The translations under genes were made by a program, and so were the position numbers. The notes below the pieces were generated by a model. The model ran no database searches and was not told the origin of the DNA. It was given only the letters and a program-made list of their open reading frames with translations. This document shows, in pieces, positions 10,820 through 23,349 of a stretch of DNA of 64,000 nucleotides. The number at the start of each line of letters is the position of its first letter. Position 1 is the first letter of the stretch. Source of the stretch: Biscogniauxia marginata (lineage: Eukaryota > Ascomycota > Sordariomycetes > Xylariales > Xylariaceae); contig MU404080.1 in assembly GCA_022695795.1 (NCBI GenBank), forward strand, positions 186,001 to 250,000, written 5' to 3'.

Positions 10820-12217
10820 ATAATGTGTATAGGTGTATATAAGAGGAGTAACGTCGCCCTAGAGAGTACGACTAGAATGTCAGGTTTCAGACTGTATTGC
10901 ATCTCAATATACGGGTGCCCTACCAAACTGCCTCTCTTTTACCTAACAGTCGACCTTTGGGTTCACAACGGTGTCGTCGTTCTCCATTTGCTTTGACAAT
11001 CGCGAGTGCGGGGATATGATCCTCCTATCTTCCCTCCATGGGTTTCAATCGTCCTCCCATGGCCTCGCGGGACTCTCGGCAAGCCCCATCGAGACTCGAG
11101 TTGGCCAAGCCCTGAATACAAATTTGAGTTAGGTGTGCCGATCTTGCCGTGCCGTTCAATATACCTAGGTAGGTACTTTCTATATTATCAGATATTCCAG
11201 CACGGGCCTTCAATCCGTCTTCAAAGCAGGTATTTAACTCCCTAGGTACCTAGGCATAGCAGGACTATTTGCCTACCTACATTTTGATATCGACAGCAGT
11301 ACGGTTAATCTGCCGTCAGTTTGATTGGTTCAAGCCACTCCGTTGCCACACCCGACGTTTCATTGATTGGTCACATGATTGAGGCTTGAATTCTTTATGA
11401 TTCTCGACCATAATTGTTTAGAAAATCCAGTAGGTACATACCTAGGTAGGTTTGGTCTTGTCCTCCATTACTAGGTATTTTAGGTACAGGTGGGTGGCCT
11501 GTGTTTTGCACAGTATTTAGGTTATCTTTGTGACGGGCACGGAGACTAGCTCTCATCATTACAGCTATCACCTAATCAGTACCTTAGGTACTTGTAAGTA
11601 CAGTACAGTACTGGCTGCACTTGGTTGCCCAAGACCAGGAGGCGCTATAATAGGATTCATATATACATACACTAGACAAAAGTCTAATATAGGATAGCGA
11701 TAGTGGCTTACTACCAAGTTCAAGAGGAATAGGTAGATGGTTTATCGAGGCGCTGTGTATCTACATAATCTACCTATATACCTAGGTAGACACGACCAAG
11801 CGCGTAATTCCAGTAGAATGCAGGTAAGTTAGGTAAGTTAGGGGCAGAAGCACGCGGAAGCCGTGGGTTGTGATGTGTTTCGGGGGGCAAGGGCCAGAAT
11901 CTGGTCTGTCTGCTACAGAAAAAGGGAAAGGAAAAAGGGGGGACCCCTCAATTGGAAAACATGCCCCTCCCTCCAGCTGCCAGCGCTTCGAACCCCACCA
12001 ACAAAACGGGGCCGGAAAGCTTTGTGACAGCCCATCCCACTTTCGCCTGCCCCCCAAATCATCACCGCCAGTCTACGTCCTTTCCAACCATATATCTCAC
12101 ACCTCCTCCGTAATCCTTGGTTAACCAAGTCTTTTCATAATAGTTCTATACCCCCAGGCTTCCCTTTCGTCTTTTCTTTTTCTTGCCTCTCTCCGTCACT
12201 AGATAATCCTTGTCGAA
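10820..12217. other. Intergenic region and rdi1 promoter, rich in CCTAGGTA-type motifs
   Basis: No gene is supported. The self-complementary core CCTAGG with flanking TA/GGTA occurs repeatedly (about 11162-11175, 11240-11255, 11440-11452, 11779-11790). The last 100 bp before the rdi1 ATG is pyrimidine-rich (about 12145-12195), as in many fungal core promoters. Confidence 0.5.
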
Positions 12218-13846
12218 ATGGCTTCCCAGGATGACCACGACCACCTCCCCGAGGAGACTCAGGGCTACAAGCTCTCCCAGCCGAAGCAGAGCTTGGCTGA
12301 GTACCAGAATATGGGTATGTAAACAAAGTGTCTCTTTCACTTTCCCTCCTTCTTTGCCGTAGCCTCAGGATGCCTTCATTGGGGATAGACCCAATGTTTG
12401 CTTTGTCTTCTTCACCCTTGCGTGTCGTGGCTGTATCCACCTAGGCACGGAAGCCCCAAGCGAGATGACACTGGACATGAGAGAGACGAGGCTCTACAGA
12501 CGACAACACTGTAGGATTTGGTTCTGCCTGGTGCCAAAGGGGAAACAACTACATGTTTAGGCTTGGAGCTTGGAGTACCTGAAATGATCACCAGGCAGTC
12601 TTATTACTGGGCAGTATATTAGATGTCCTCAAGGCACCATGTCGGCGACTCAATCTACCATAAAAATAAATATCGAATCTTGTCAGCGTGGATTATAACC
12701 GGCATGGCTTTCGTGCTACACACATTTGTCGACCCGTCTCTCGCTACATGGCATTTCTTGTCACAGCTCTCGGCAAGTCAACAATCATTGACAAGGTTAT
12801 TCACTCCCATGGTCTCCATGACAATGTCAACAAACCTTTGTTCTCCAGGAAATGCACAATCCTGAGCAGAACAACTCAACGCATCTGCTCTGCTCCCTCT
12901 ACCCCCAGTCCAAGAGAACAATCACTTGTTTGGATGGCATCACAGTTAGCCCTGGGTCTCTCAGCATGGCTGCAGAAAGGTGTGATCAGGGCGAGTCATC
13001 ATCCAGTGCTAGGCCTGGGCTCAACAGCAGAGGCCTATCTACCATCATGGTTGACCGAACGGTCAAAATCACGTCAAAACCTGAACACACGGCTACCTTT
13101 TCTAATTCGATCTCGCGTTCTCGCTCTGTCTTGCGTTCTAGAGCACGAGTTGTTCCAGAAGAAACCATCTGTTGCTTCAAGGTTCGAAATCATATAGTTA
13201 CTAACGTTCTTGACTACCCTCCAGATGCGAATGATGAATCACTGCAGCGATACAAGCAGTCTCTTGGCCTTGGAGGGGGCAAGGACCTCTCAGATCCCAA
13301 CGATCCTCGAGTCTGCATCATCCAGTCGCTGACCATGGAATCTCCGGGTCGCCCTCCTGTGACCATCGATCTGTCTAGTCCTGGTAGCGAGGAGACTCTC
13401 AAGGACCATCCTTTCAAGATTAAGGAGGGCTGCAAATTCACTATGGTTGCCACCTTCCGCGTCCAGCATGAGATCCTCAGCGGCTTGCAGTATGTCCAGG
13501 TCGTCAAGCGCAAGGGTATCAAGGTCAGCAAGGATTCCGAGATGTTGGTAAGTCACTACTTGAAATTGCTCCTCTTCTTTTTCTACCCTTCGTTTATTAA
13601 CACGTCATAGGGAAGCTACGCTCCGAACACCGACAAGCAGCCCATCTACACCAAGCGCTGTGAGTAATTTGCAGGCTGTGTCATGAGTACGTGGAATATT
13701 GACCCATCTTTCTAGTCCAAGAGGAGGATGCTCCTTCTGGCATGCTGGCCCGCGGCCATTACAACGCCACATCGTACTTTGTGGACGACGACAAGAAAAC
13801 CCACCTTCAGTTCGAGTGGAGCTTCGATATCTCCAAGGACTGGTAA
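12218..13846 (+). CDS. rdi1: Rho GDP-dissociation inhibitor (RhoGDI)
   Basis: Four exons (12218-12314, 13225-13547, 13611-13659, 13716-13846) encode 199 aa, the usual RhoGDI length. The protein binds GDP-loaded, prenylated Rho-family GTPases and extracts them from membranes into the cytosol. The N-terminal regulatory arm (LAEYQNMDANDESLQRYKQSLGL) is followed by the immunoglobulin-like prenyl-binding domain with VTIDL, FKIKEGCKF, GLQYVQVVKRKGIKV, GSYAPN, ARGHYNATSYFVDDD and the C-terminal HLQFEWSFDISKDW. The frame is intact across all junctions (phases 1, 0, 1). The first intron is 910 nt, far longer than the other introns in this window (46-156 nt). The gene converges with ppg1. Confidence 0.92.
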
Positions 13847-14708
13847 GAAGGTCCGCGCTGGGTCTGCCAACCACGAAGTAACCGCCTTCCTTGCTCTTTC
13901 GTCCTTCGGTGAAGATCGTGGAAGTGGCTCTCGGGGGGAAGAGTAATAGGTTCGAGGGGATCTCTGGCAAACTTCAACGAACTACAATTGGCATAAAGTG
14001 GACTGCGGAAATTTCTCGTGGGGGGTGGAAAGATATCACCGAGACATCGAAGATTCTGGCTTGACGATTACGATGAACAACGATTGGCAAGAAACTTTGA
14101 AAAATAAGCTGGAAAAGTCGATACTTCGAGAGAAAGAAAGAAAGAGTGAGAGAGTAGGAGAGAAGGGAGGGACAGTTTTCGAGATGGATCGAATCAGCTT
14201 GCTCCTCAACAAGCCTAATGAGGGTTTGTAGGCAGGATTTCGTTCTACTTTGCAAAACACCCTCGATCTTCGATTAGGTCTGATAGTGTGGTCTTGCTTA
14301 TAAATAAGAAACCCGCGTTCTTTTGATTAAAAAAACCCCCCTCAAAATGAAAATAAGCGCGGGCACCTAGGGTAATATATATGGAAAACATCTTCTAAAT
14401 TCCGTACAATAGAGGAATAATTCTTCCTAAAATCTCTCCCCTCTCCTATAAGGGCATATGCTATTTGTTGTGTGAAACGCGTGAATTGGGTATTGTTTTT
14501 TACTCTTCCTCCTCCTGTATCCCTCCCTTCCTCAACCGTCCTCTGTCCCGTATATACATGAACATATGCTGTAGGTATCTTATTCTTTGTTCCACATCCT
14601 TCCGGAGGTTCGCTGCAGATTTCGCCGCGCCGACGTTGTATGAAAATGCTTGTAAAAAGTCCTACTACCTTTCCAAGGTATCATTTGTTCCTTCTTCTTG
14701 TCCATAAA
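13847..14708. other. Convergent 3' region between rdi1 and ppg1
   Basis: No gene seen. It contains a purine-rich stretch at about 14128-14175 and a short C-rich/A-rich tract near 14330. Confidence 0.45.
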
Positions 14709-15828
14709 CTACAAGAAATAGTCCGGTGCCGCGCTCCCGTCGGCAGCCTTCTCGCCACCCTGCTGGATCTCCTTGTGCTGGTCGTTCTCGGGTGCGGCGG
14801 CGAAGACGTTGAAGAGCCGCTCGCCCGTGTCGCTGACCTCGAGCACACTTGCCATGTTGCCGCAACGGTAGCAGTAGTTGGGCGCACTCCAGACGGTGCT
14901 CAGGTGGTCGTCATAAAGGACGAGGAAACCTTCCTGGCAAAGCTGGTGCGCGCGCAGGATGTGGTTCATGCCGTTTACGGCGAGGAACTTCTTGACGACG
15001 CGGGCGCCAAAGGTGTAGCCGGCGCCGCGAGGCGATAGCGAGAACTCGTCGCGCTCCGGATCCGGGTCGGACCAGACGAGGTCAGCCATGGGTCCCTCGT
15101 GTGGGATCTCGCGGAAGCGGTCGATGATCTTGATCTGGTCGATTGAGTGGATCGAGGGCGACAGGCCGCCGTGCACGCAAAATATCTGGTCGTTGATCAC
15201 CACCGACAGCGTCAGGAAATCAAACATGTCCGTGAAATAGTGCCATACGTTCGCGTTGCCATATTTTCGCGAGCATTCGGTGTAGAAGCCATACGACTGC
15301 GTCACGCCTCGTGACTCGTGGTTGCCACGGATCAGGTGCACGCGGTTCGGATAGCGCAGCTTGAGACACACGAGCAATGATATCGTTTCTACGCTGAACA
15401 TACCGCGGTCAACGTAGTCACCTAGAAGGCCCACGTGTCAGATCTGATCTTTATACTTCAAGGCGTTTCGATGCCCATGAGCGACCGCAATGGATAGCGA
15501 CTCACCAAGAAAGAGATAATTCGTGTCCGGACACCAGCCTCCTATCTTGAAAATTTCTATCAAATCGTAGAACTGCCCGTGGATATCGCCGACCACGGTC
15601 ACAGGAGCGCACACATGCACCACATTGCTCTCCCGCATGAGCAGCTCCTTCGTCTTTGCGCATATCGCCTCGATCACCGACTCGGCAAGAAGCTCTTTCT
15701 TATATAACCGGGAGATGCACTCATCTAGGTCGACCGAGGCTGGACACAGTTTTTGACAGTCAGTCGATGTTCCAGAAGTAGACAGGACGGATCCTGGTAG
15801 ATAATTACTAACCCGGAAGCCCAGGCAT
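14709..15828 (-). CDS. ppg1: PP2A-like serine/threonine phosphatase Ppg1
   Basis: Three exons (15828-15813, 15739-15506, 15421-14709; introns 73 and 84 nt) encode 320 aa. All metal-binding PPP motifs are present: GDIHG (about 56-60), GDYVDRG (84-90), RGNHESR (115-121), a downstream CVHGGLSP and SAPNYCYR. Among PP2A-like catalytic subunits it matches Ppg1: PDTNYLFLGDYVDRG, TQSYGFYTEC, DQIKIIDRFREIPH, MADLVWSDP, GAGYTFG, RAHQLC, and the terminal DYFL needed for methylation in the PP2A class. In yeast Ppg1 works with the Far complex and in glycogen accumulation. The first coding exon is only 16 nt; the start is fixed by the continuous frame MPGLPASVDLDECI. The residue after RGNHESR is Gly where relatives usually have Gln. 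Confidence 0.9.
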
Positions 15829-18081
15829 CTTGGTTGTCGGTCTGGGTCAACAAGGAAACTTTATTACGGCGGGAACCAGATTCAAGGGATATTTCGTCGT
15901 AGGCGCTGTGGAGAAGGCTTCCTTCTGCTCCGGGGAAATGTCAAGTCGTGTGAGGAGCTTGGAGAATCCGCAAACATATTCGACGAGGGAAGAGATAAAG
16001 TCGCAGTTCTCACATGGAGCCGGTGCCGGTTCGAACTTCTTGGGGGGAGGGATTGGCGTGTGATGTCTAGCGGTGCAGGGAGACGGGAGGCGAAAGAAAC
16101 ATTGTAGGTTAGGCGCAGGCGAGCCACTCGTTGACAGGTGCATAAAGCAAGGTACAGGCGCGACGAATTTGCTTGGTAATAGGCTTTCTCGTCGATGACA
16201 ACCTTAAGAGCAATGGGAAGTTCGATATCATTTGCTGGCAAGATTATCGCTTATCGCTAGCGCAATCGATAACCGCCAGCTGGCAGCGGAAAGTGAGAGG
16301 CCACCTACGGGCACCTGCAGTTCCACTTCTTCGGAAGAGAGACATTTTCCGCCGACATTTATTTAAACCTCGTCTCTTCAATTCTTTCTACTCTTCTGTC
16401 CTTCATAGTTTCGAGTTAACGTCTGGGAACTCCTATGCCATCAGCAGCAACTCGGATTTTTAGGATGCAAATTTCCGTCGACCATCACCAAATACTGTGG
16501 TAGGATGTCTGGACTGTGTGTAGTCAACACCCCGTTTCCATATGTTTCCTGCTTTCTTCCGCCAGGCCGATCATCATTCTCCGTCCCAAGCTTCACCGCT
16601 GGGGTTTTTTCTTAAGAGGCTTCTCGCTTCCGTCTTGTTCATGACTAGTATTCGGAAGCATCTTTCATCTCGGAAGTCCTTGACCACCTGGATTATCCAA
16701 CGGTGGCATCCTTGCTGAATAGCGGCACCTGGAGGACAGCAGGCTGGAAGCTGACGCTGCCCGTCACGATGCTGAATATACAAACTTCTTGTTGGATTAT
16801 ACTATTTATATCTTTCCCTTGCATTTTATAAGAGTTGTTCTCTGAGCGAGTTCTCCTCATCTATCTATCTATCTATATATATATATATATTCATGACTCC
16901 CGTACTTTTTGATTAGTATCAATCGGGATTCAAATGTCTTGTCTGTCCCACTGGCAAACAACTTGCTGCCTTTGTACAATAGAGTCATGATCTTGCTGTC
17001 TTATATTTCACCACCTACCGTGACCATACACACCTCGTTGTCCCCCCTTTCTCTGTCTCACGATGGCTTGGTTATAGACCTTACGGCCGTTCATTGCGTC
17101 CCTCCATGCATCTGCAGCATCTCGGAGGTCACAAGACGCCAACGGACCGACGTTTAGCCGTTGCCGCTGCACGGCCGCGTTCAATTGGCACCTCGATTTT
17201 TAGACATTCTCACCCCGTGCGACCTTCAATTTCAGCCCATCCACCGATATCAGAATCTGCGGACGCGCGCCAACTCCCACATACTGGCAACCGGCGACTT
17301 GTAACGCGACACGACTATGCTGGAGCGAATCGGCCAGTATTTAGCAGTATTCTTTGGTGCTGGCGATGGTGTGGAGGAAGAACCGCGGCTGCCCCTCGCG
17401 TTTATCAAGTGACGGAAGCCAATCCTCCTGGCCAGCCTCACGTCAGTCTCAGCACGTATATTGCTGTCCCCTTAGCGACTTCAGAGTCTGCCTGATCTGC
17501 CAATTGGTTGTGGTAGACAGCCCCCTTTTCTGCGCGACGAATCCCTGTCGTCCGTGACTGACTCTCCCGCGATATCTCTACTGGTTGCTTCTCGTGTGTT
17601 GCTCTGGCATAATCGGGACCAGGACCTGGATCACTAGGTTCTGTATTTCTTCGCTCATGGGAGTTAGGTAAGTGCTCAACTACAACAACTATTCCACAAC
17701 TTATAAATATCCATATTGAGTTCATCGCGACAACATTTATCCGCGCGGGTTTCTTAAAATGCAAGTGCATCCTATACTCAAACACTAAACTTATATATGA
17801 CAAGCCTATATCCAGAACCTATCATCGTATTCTTTATACTCTAAAGCTTCAAAATGAAGGGTCTTATTCGGTCAAGCGCCAGAATAGCCATTGGTTCTTG
17901 CTCCCCTCCCCCTTCAATACACTCTACCTTTCTTATTTTTTAATTATTCATTTGGTGTTAGACATGACTACGTCTGACGGATTATTAGGCTGGCAACTAC
18001 TCCAGTTCAAAAAGAATATCGTCCCCGGTATATATAGTATCGCAGTTTACTCACGTATCCTTAAACTTGTTGTGACCTAAG
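15829..18081. other. 2.25-kb divergent intergenic region with a CTAT/TA microsatellite
   Basis: Holds the promoters of ppg1 and the zinc-knuckle gene. A simple repeat of CTAT units followed by TA units lies at 16861-16891. ORFs in this interval have no recognisable features. Confidence 0.45.
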
Positions 18082-20718
18082 ATGGACGAACGCGCACCGG
18101 GTTTTGAGGCCTCGCAAAACGAGCCTCCATGCTACAACTGTGGGATGAAGGGCCACTTGTTTACGGCTTGTCCGGAACCTACCCGCCCAGTTCCTGCGTA
18201 AGTTCTATCATTCTACTAGAGCCCTGAACCTCCCGCATGGTCTCTCCTAACATACGTTATGCCTGCTTCAAGTGATTTAACTAAATGAGGGTGGCTAATA
18301 TATCTATATATTAGTGGCCTAGAAGCCTCTAAGCAACGACAAAAATCAAGCAACAGCCCCAGCGGCTATGGACACGGATCTGGCAGGAAGAACAAGGGAC
18401 CGGTAATTACACGGTATCCTGTTCCCAATCAAGCGCCACACATGGCTCGCGTCGATCCTTCCACAGGCCAACCTTATCCATCGACCTCACCTCCAGGCTA
18501 TCAGCCATTTCCACCACCACCATACAACCACAGTTACGGCGCCCCCCACCCGGCGCCGTCTAACGCACCGTATGATCATAATGGTCGCTATGGTCCGCCG
18601 GTGCCCCCGCCGGTGACCTACACACATCCTCTTCCCCCTCCTCTTCGCCATTCGCCCTACGGTTATCAGAACGGTCCACCTGGTCCCCCCGGCCCTCCCC
18701 TTTCCACATCCCATGGCCCTCATCCAACTACGTCCTATATTCCACCTAACCCACATCAAGGTCATCATCAAGGTCCTCCTCCTCCGGGACTACCTAACCA
18801 GTATCCTCACCGCCCCCCTCCTGGCCCGCCTGAACATTACTATCACGGTCCCCCGCAGCCATACCCACCTCCGCAATATCCCCAGCAAGGTCCCCCCTAT
18901 GGATATCAAGGACCCCCTCCTGGATATTATCCACCGAACTATGGTCCACCTCCCCCGGTACCGCCTGTCTCCCATCATTACCAGCCCCCTCCTCATGGGC
19001 TCCACCCAAATCCGTCTTACAGAGAAGAGCGAGAACGACGTGGGCGGCAGGGGCGGCGTGGACGTGGTGATCATCATCGGGTTTACGACGATCAACGCTC
19101 AGTTGAGCATTGGGACGACCAAGGTCAATGGCAACGGGTTCCGCAGGAAAGTACTCACCACGGAGACGATCGCTACACAGATAATAGATACTGGGATGAA
19201 GATCATGGGAACCGTAGACCTCGCGAATGGGAACGTGATACGTCGAGAAGCGAACGACCTCGTGACCGTCAAGATCGATATCACCAGCATAACAGCCCTA
19301 GTAGACCCGACCGGGATCATCGCCGGAGGAGACAGCGGTCCGTTTTGACACCGGCGCAATCAACACCTCGATCCGCACCTTCGGCCACAGTGAACACACC
19401 CCACGCGTCTGAGCCTGGTGAAGGAAAGTCTGAAGTGAATGTGGAATCAGATCGGGAAGATGCAGCGTCTGAATATGACACAAACGGCGAGAGAAACCCA
19501 TACAAAGGTTTCGATTGGGACCAACAGACCATCTTCAAAGAGCTTCCAGAATCTCGGTCCCAGGGGGACCCCATCGGCACACCTCTACCGCTAGAATATA
19601 CTGAGAACATAATATTACCTCCTAAATTCGGCGCGAAGGGGGTAGAATCTAAGTACGTCAAACCAGATAATCTAGACGATTTTGCACAAAGCGTCCGAGA
19701 GACCAGAGACTGGCAGGTCATGCAATACCATCCTGCATTTTTGGATCCTAAAGATATTCAAGTTGGGAATTTGGAAAATTTCAGCAAGGCTATCAGTGCT
19801 AGTAATTCTAAGGGCAACCGGCGTGACCGGCACAACAACCATCACGATTTTCGGCGACACCATGGTAAGCATCGGGATTGGCAAGGCCGCAATCATCATC
19901 GAGATTTCCCAAATCGCGATTTTCAACACAATAGGGATTTCCAACAGCGTCCCGATTCTCGAAAACGAAGATGGGAGGAATCACGGCATGACTCTGATGT
20001 CTATCATCTGGAAAAACGTCGTTCTAGTCCAGGGTATGGTGAGCCTAAGAACAAAAGACCCAGACCAGCGTCTCCTGAACCGGGTGAGGTAGTCGAGGAC
20101 GGTGCGGACGAAGCTACGCAACCAAAGCCAAGTACGCCCGCGGCCACTATTGCAGATTCAGTATGGGCTCCTGAACTCGGCGAAGTCGTCAAGAATGGAG
20201 AGGGTAGTAGACAAACCCGCGAAACGTATGGGTATTCATATGAGGAAACTTTCAAGATGCACGAGGAGATCATGGCACAAGACGAAAAACGGTTTAGGGA
20301 TTCCGATCGTTCCTATATGCAAGACAGCACTCGAGACGAAGGTCCACCAACGCCTCCGCCACTCCCTTCAAGCCGCCTTCCGGTTTGCAGCAGACCTTCG
20401 AGCAGGCATAGCTCTAGAAGCCGCCGGGGCAGTCAACCGAACAGCCGTCGCTCATCCTTTGCTGGGAATATCTCTGATTCTAATGGATCACCATTGACTC
20501 CTACCGAGCTTGAACTACTTGGCTTCGGCCGACCCTCTTCTAGCGGTAGCGACTCTGGGCGAGAGTCGCCAAAGCGACAACCTGACGATGTCGCACCCAA
20601 AACCCGACGTCGCCAGCCCAGGGTCAACGATGCTTATATGTAAGTTTTTCGGTAACCCCTTTGAGTAAGACTGTTATGTCAAGTTTCTAATGAAGTAATC
20701 CATAGGCGTCGTTGGTAA
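18082..20718 (+). CDS. Zinc-knuckle (CCHC), proline-rich low-complexity protein
   Basis: Three exons (18082-18197, 18315-20639, 20706-20718) encode 817 aa. A single CX2CX4HX4C zinc knuckle sits at residues 17-30 (CYNCGMKGHLFTAC), the type that binds single-stranded RNA or DNA. It is followed by about 170 residues of Pro/Gly/Tyr-rich sequence, then an Arg/Glu/Asp/His-rich stretch, a more ordered block beginning YKGFDWDQQTIFKELPE and including ILPPKFGAKGVESKYVKPDNL, a second His/Arg/Asn-rich stretch, and a Ser/Arg-rich tail. The last exon adds only MRRW. The composition suggests an RNA-associated, condensate-prone nuclear protein; that is inference. I do not recognise a named ortholog. The start has a good context (AAGATGG). 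Confidence 0.82.
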
Positions 20719-22191
20719 ACGATAACCTGCCAATTCCTAAATTGATTGATATTTCTTTCAATCCTCTTGACAGCATCGATTAACACGGCGCCTTTTTACT
20801 TTATCAGCAAGCGACTTTGGCTATTTTATTACTAATATTTCTTTGAACTAATTCTTCACATACTACACGACAAAGCTCTCATATTTTTCTTGGCCAGGGC
20901 TTACTATTTTCAATACATACCTATTGTTCGATAATCCTCTAGAATTCTGCCATTGCTCTGAAAAGGGGAGCCAGGGCAATTCCTGTGGGGATAGCTTCTT
21001 AAATCGATTCACTTCATGACCTCGATAGCAACGAACCCAAGTTGAGCATGAGAGATCGCTACATAAATTACGATGTCAAGATCCAGGATCTTCCCAGATT
21101 TGGACACAAACACACACGAAAGATGTTTGCCCCGGTATCCAAATCAACGTACGAGTGAGCTAGTAATTTATAACGATATCCAAGACGACCACATAGTTGC
21201 TAGTGGCAGAAAGGTCACGGCCCCTTGTTATGGGGCGCGGGTATCGTCAAATCATACGATAAGTCCCATTAGTATATTATATTTATTTAACGGACAAACA
21301 ATTTTCGATATTATATCCTTTCTCTATCACCATCGCTATCACTCTAGGGAAGGGGATAGGGGTATAGCAGGAATCATCTACAAGGAAATGAGGCGAGGGC
21401 GTTATTTTCATCGTCTAGAAACATGAAGTCTATAAGGTTCTATATTCACTTCTCTAGGTACTTATCCTTCTTTATTCTGTCTTGATGGTAAACCTGGTCA
21501 TGAATCACGGGTTTATGGGATTGCATCAGCCGGCGTTTTGAGGAACTTCCCCTTCCGGCCAACAAAATCTACCTACCTAGTTAATAATGAATTGCTTTTT
21601 TCCTTCTTTCTTTCTCCCACATGGCCACATATGTTTATGGCCATTATTTCGATTGGCTCCGGGTTTCTTTGTTTGATTTCTATAATCTGTCTAATTCCAG
21701 AACACACCGGTTTTCTCAACTCACGTGAGGGGTTTCAAATCGTCCGCTCTTTTAGCTAAGAGTCTTCTTGTTTTCTTGTTTGTCATGGGATCAGACAATT
21801 GAACGTTGTCATTAAAAGTATAAAGGAGTCATCAAAGCGAACAATCGACAAAGATCTTGTTTCTCAGAGAACTTCTCATACAATAACATTCAAATAACGG
21901 TCGCAGTCCGCTTCTGACTTCTGAAATTTTTTTCTCTCGCGTGCCAGATTTCCATCACTTCGACGTCGACCATATTGCTATAGTTGACTTTTCATTTCTC
22001 TTCCCCTTCAAGCAGAACAGCCAAAATAATTTCTAGAGCAGGTCTTCGGAAAAGTCGGCCACCTACTCTCAAAACAGACGAACTTACCTTTTTTTTCTCC
22101 CGACGTTCGACAACGACGGGAAAAACGGTTAACAGAAACCACCCCCCTACGCCAAAAACTATTTGAAACCTGAAATAAAATAAATACAATT
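20719..22191. other. Intergenic region, AT-rich
   Basis: No gene seen. ORFs here (for example 21073-21426) look like chance. The last 250 bp is pyrimidine-rich and forms the leader of the small Cys-rich gene. Confidence 0.45.
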
Positions 22192-22512
22192 ATGTGCACT
22201 GGCGTAGAGTGGGTCTGGTGCTGCCGGCTCTGCGGCACGGTGCTGCTCAAGGACCGCGGCTCCGTGAAGGGCTACACCTGCCGCGAGGCGACGAGGAACC
22301 GCATCCGCGGCGTGTGCAGGACGGGCGTCGAGTGGCGCCACTACGACAAGCTCGGCGCCGAGGTCTGCGCGCTCTGCGAGATCAAGGGCGAGCTCGAGGG
22401 CCTGACCGCCGAGACCTGCGACGAGGCCGCGCTGACGCCGCCCGAGGTCATCTTCGACAACGAGGACGAGGACGAGGAGGACGGCGGCGCGCTGCTGTAC
22501 CAGGGGCGCTGA
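22192..22512 (+). CDS. Small cysteine-rich acidic-tailed protein, GC-rich
   Basis: Single-exon ORF of 106 aa with ATG at 22192. Nine cysteines include two CxxC pairs (CRLC at 11-14, CALC at 59-62) plus C30, C42 and C76, so a zinc-ribbon-like fold is possible. No signal peptide is present, so it is not an obvious secreted effector. The C-terminus is strongly acidic (FDNEDEDEEDGG). The coding stretch is conspicuously GC-rich, with nearly all third positions G or C, and the GC content drops sharply at both ends. That supports real coding selection, or an origin different from its AT-rich surroundings. Function unknown. Confidence 0.6.
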   Translation: MCTGVEWVWCCRLCGTVLLKDRGSVKGYTCREATRNRIRGVCRTGVEWRHYDKLGAEVCALCEIKGELEGLTAETCDEAALTPPEVIFDNEDEDEEDGGALLYQGR

Positions 22513-23349
22513 GGGGGCAGTTTTCTTCTCTGGCCTATGGCTGCTTATCTTGGTCGGATAGCAGGCGTATTTCTCTTGCTGTAAAGAGGATGAGGCTTAG
22601 ACGACGCGGAATTTACATCATCGTCGGGCTCATGAGGATGGGATCGGGCGGTGGACTCCCGTCGGTAGGTAAGTCTTATAGTAGCTGCGGATACACGGCG
22701 CCTAGGTACTTGGTAAGTCATTCTCGCACTTGATAAGATTTTGTTGTACTGAATTTTTGGTTGAATATAAATTACTGCTACAAACCTTTTTTTGCAACTA
22801 ACATGGTTATCTTTCAGGATTTGTTTGGTTCCTATAAGTGATGACTAGAAGTCTTCAGTGATGATGATGTGAGATGGCTGCGGTTTGGCAAAGTGCGACT
22901 CGTGCGCATTTTCTTGCACTGGGCGTGAATAAGATCTGAACTATGACTACGATAGTAAGATGAGCTACTTACTCGCGTACCCGTTTTGTTTTGCGGCTTT
23001 AAGGATTAACATTAGCGATAAAAAACCTCTTCACGAAAATAACAACATACTGAATAGACTTTCTCTAAAGTGGTATGTATGCTAGGGTCAACCCGATTTA
23101 GGGAGGATAATATACAAACTTTTCTCCCATAAAGCTAGATTCGCTTCACTATTCATGGTAACATGTCCATAACCATGCCCATAGTTGACCATACAACCCA
23201 AAAAAAGAAACATTGTGCCTGAACGCCTTAATCCCGTCCCTGTTACGCGGACCTATAAATGTACTCAGTCGTGAGTAAGCCACCTGGAACAACTCAACGA
23301 TGGCGGTGGCAGCGGCCGAAGTAAGACCCGGAAGCGTGTTCTCCTTTCC
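22513..23349. other. Intergenic region, AT-rich
   Basis: No gene seen between the small Cys-rich gene and the 3' end of the Myb-like gene. Confidence 0.45.

Noticed and set aside
12852..13610. 252-codon plus-strand frame overlapping rdi1 exon 2
   Set aside because: Its second half is the rdi1 exon itself; the first half is intron sequence that happens to be open.
16173..17495. Several overlapping frames between ppg1 and the zinc-knuckle gene
   Set aside because: No domain, poor codon pattern and no splice-compatible continuation.
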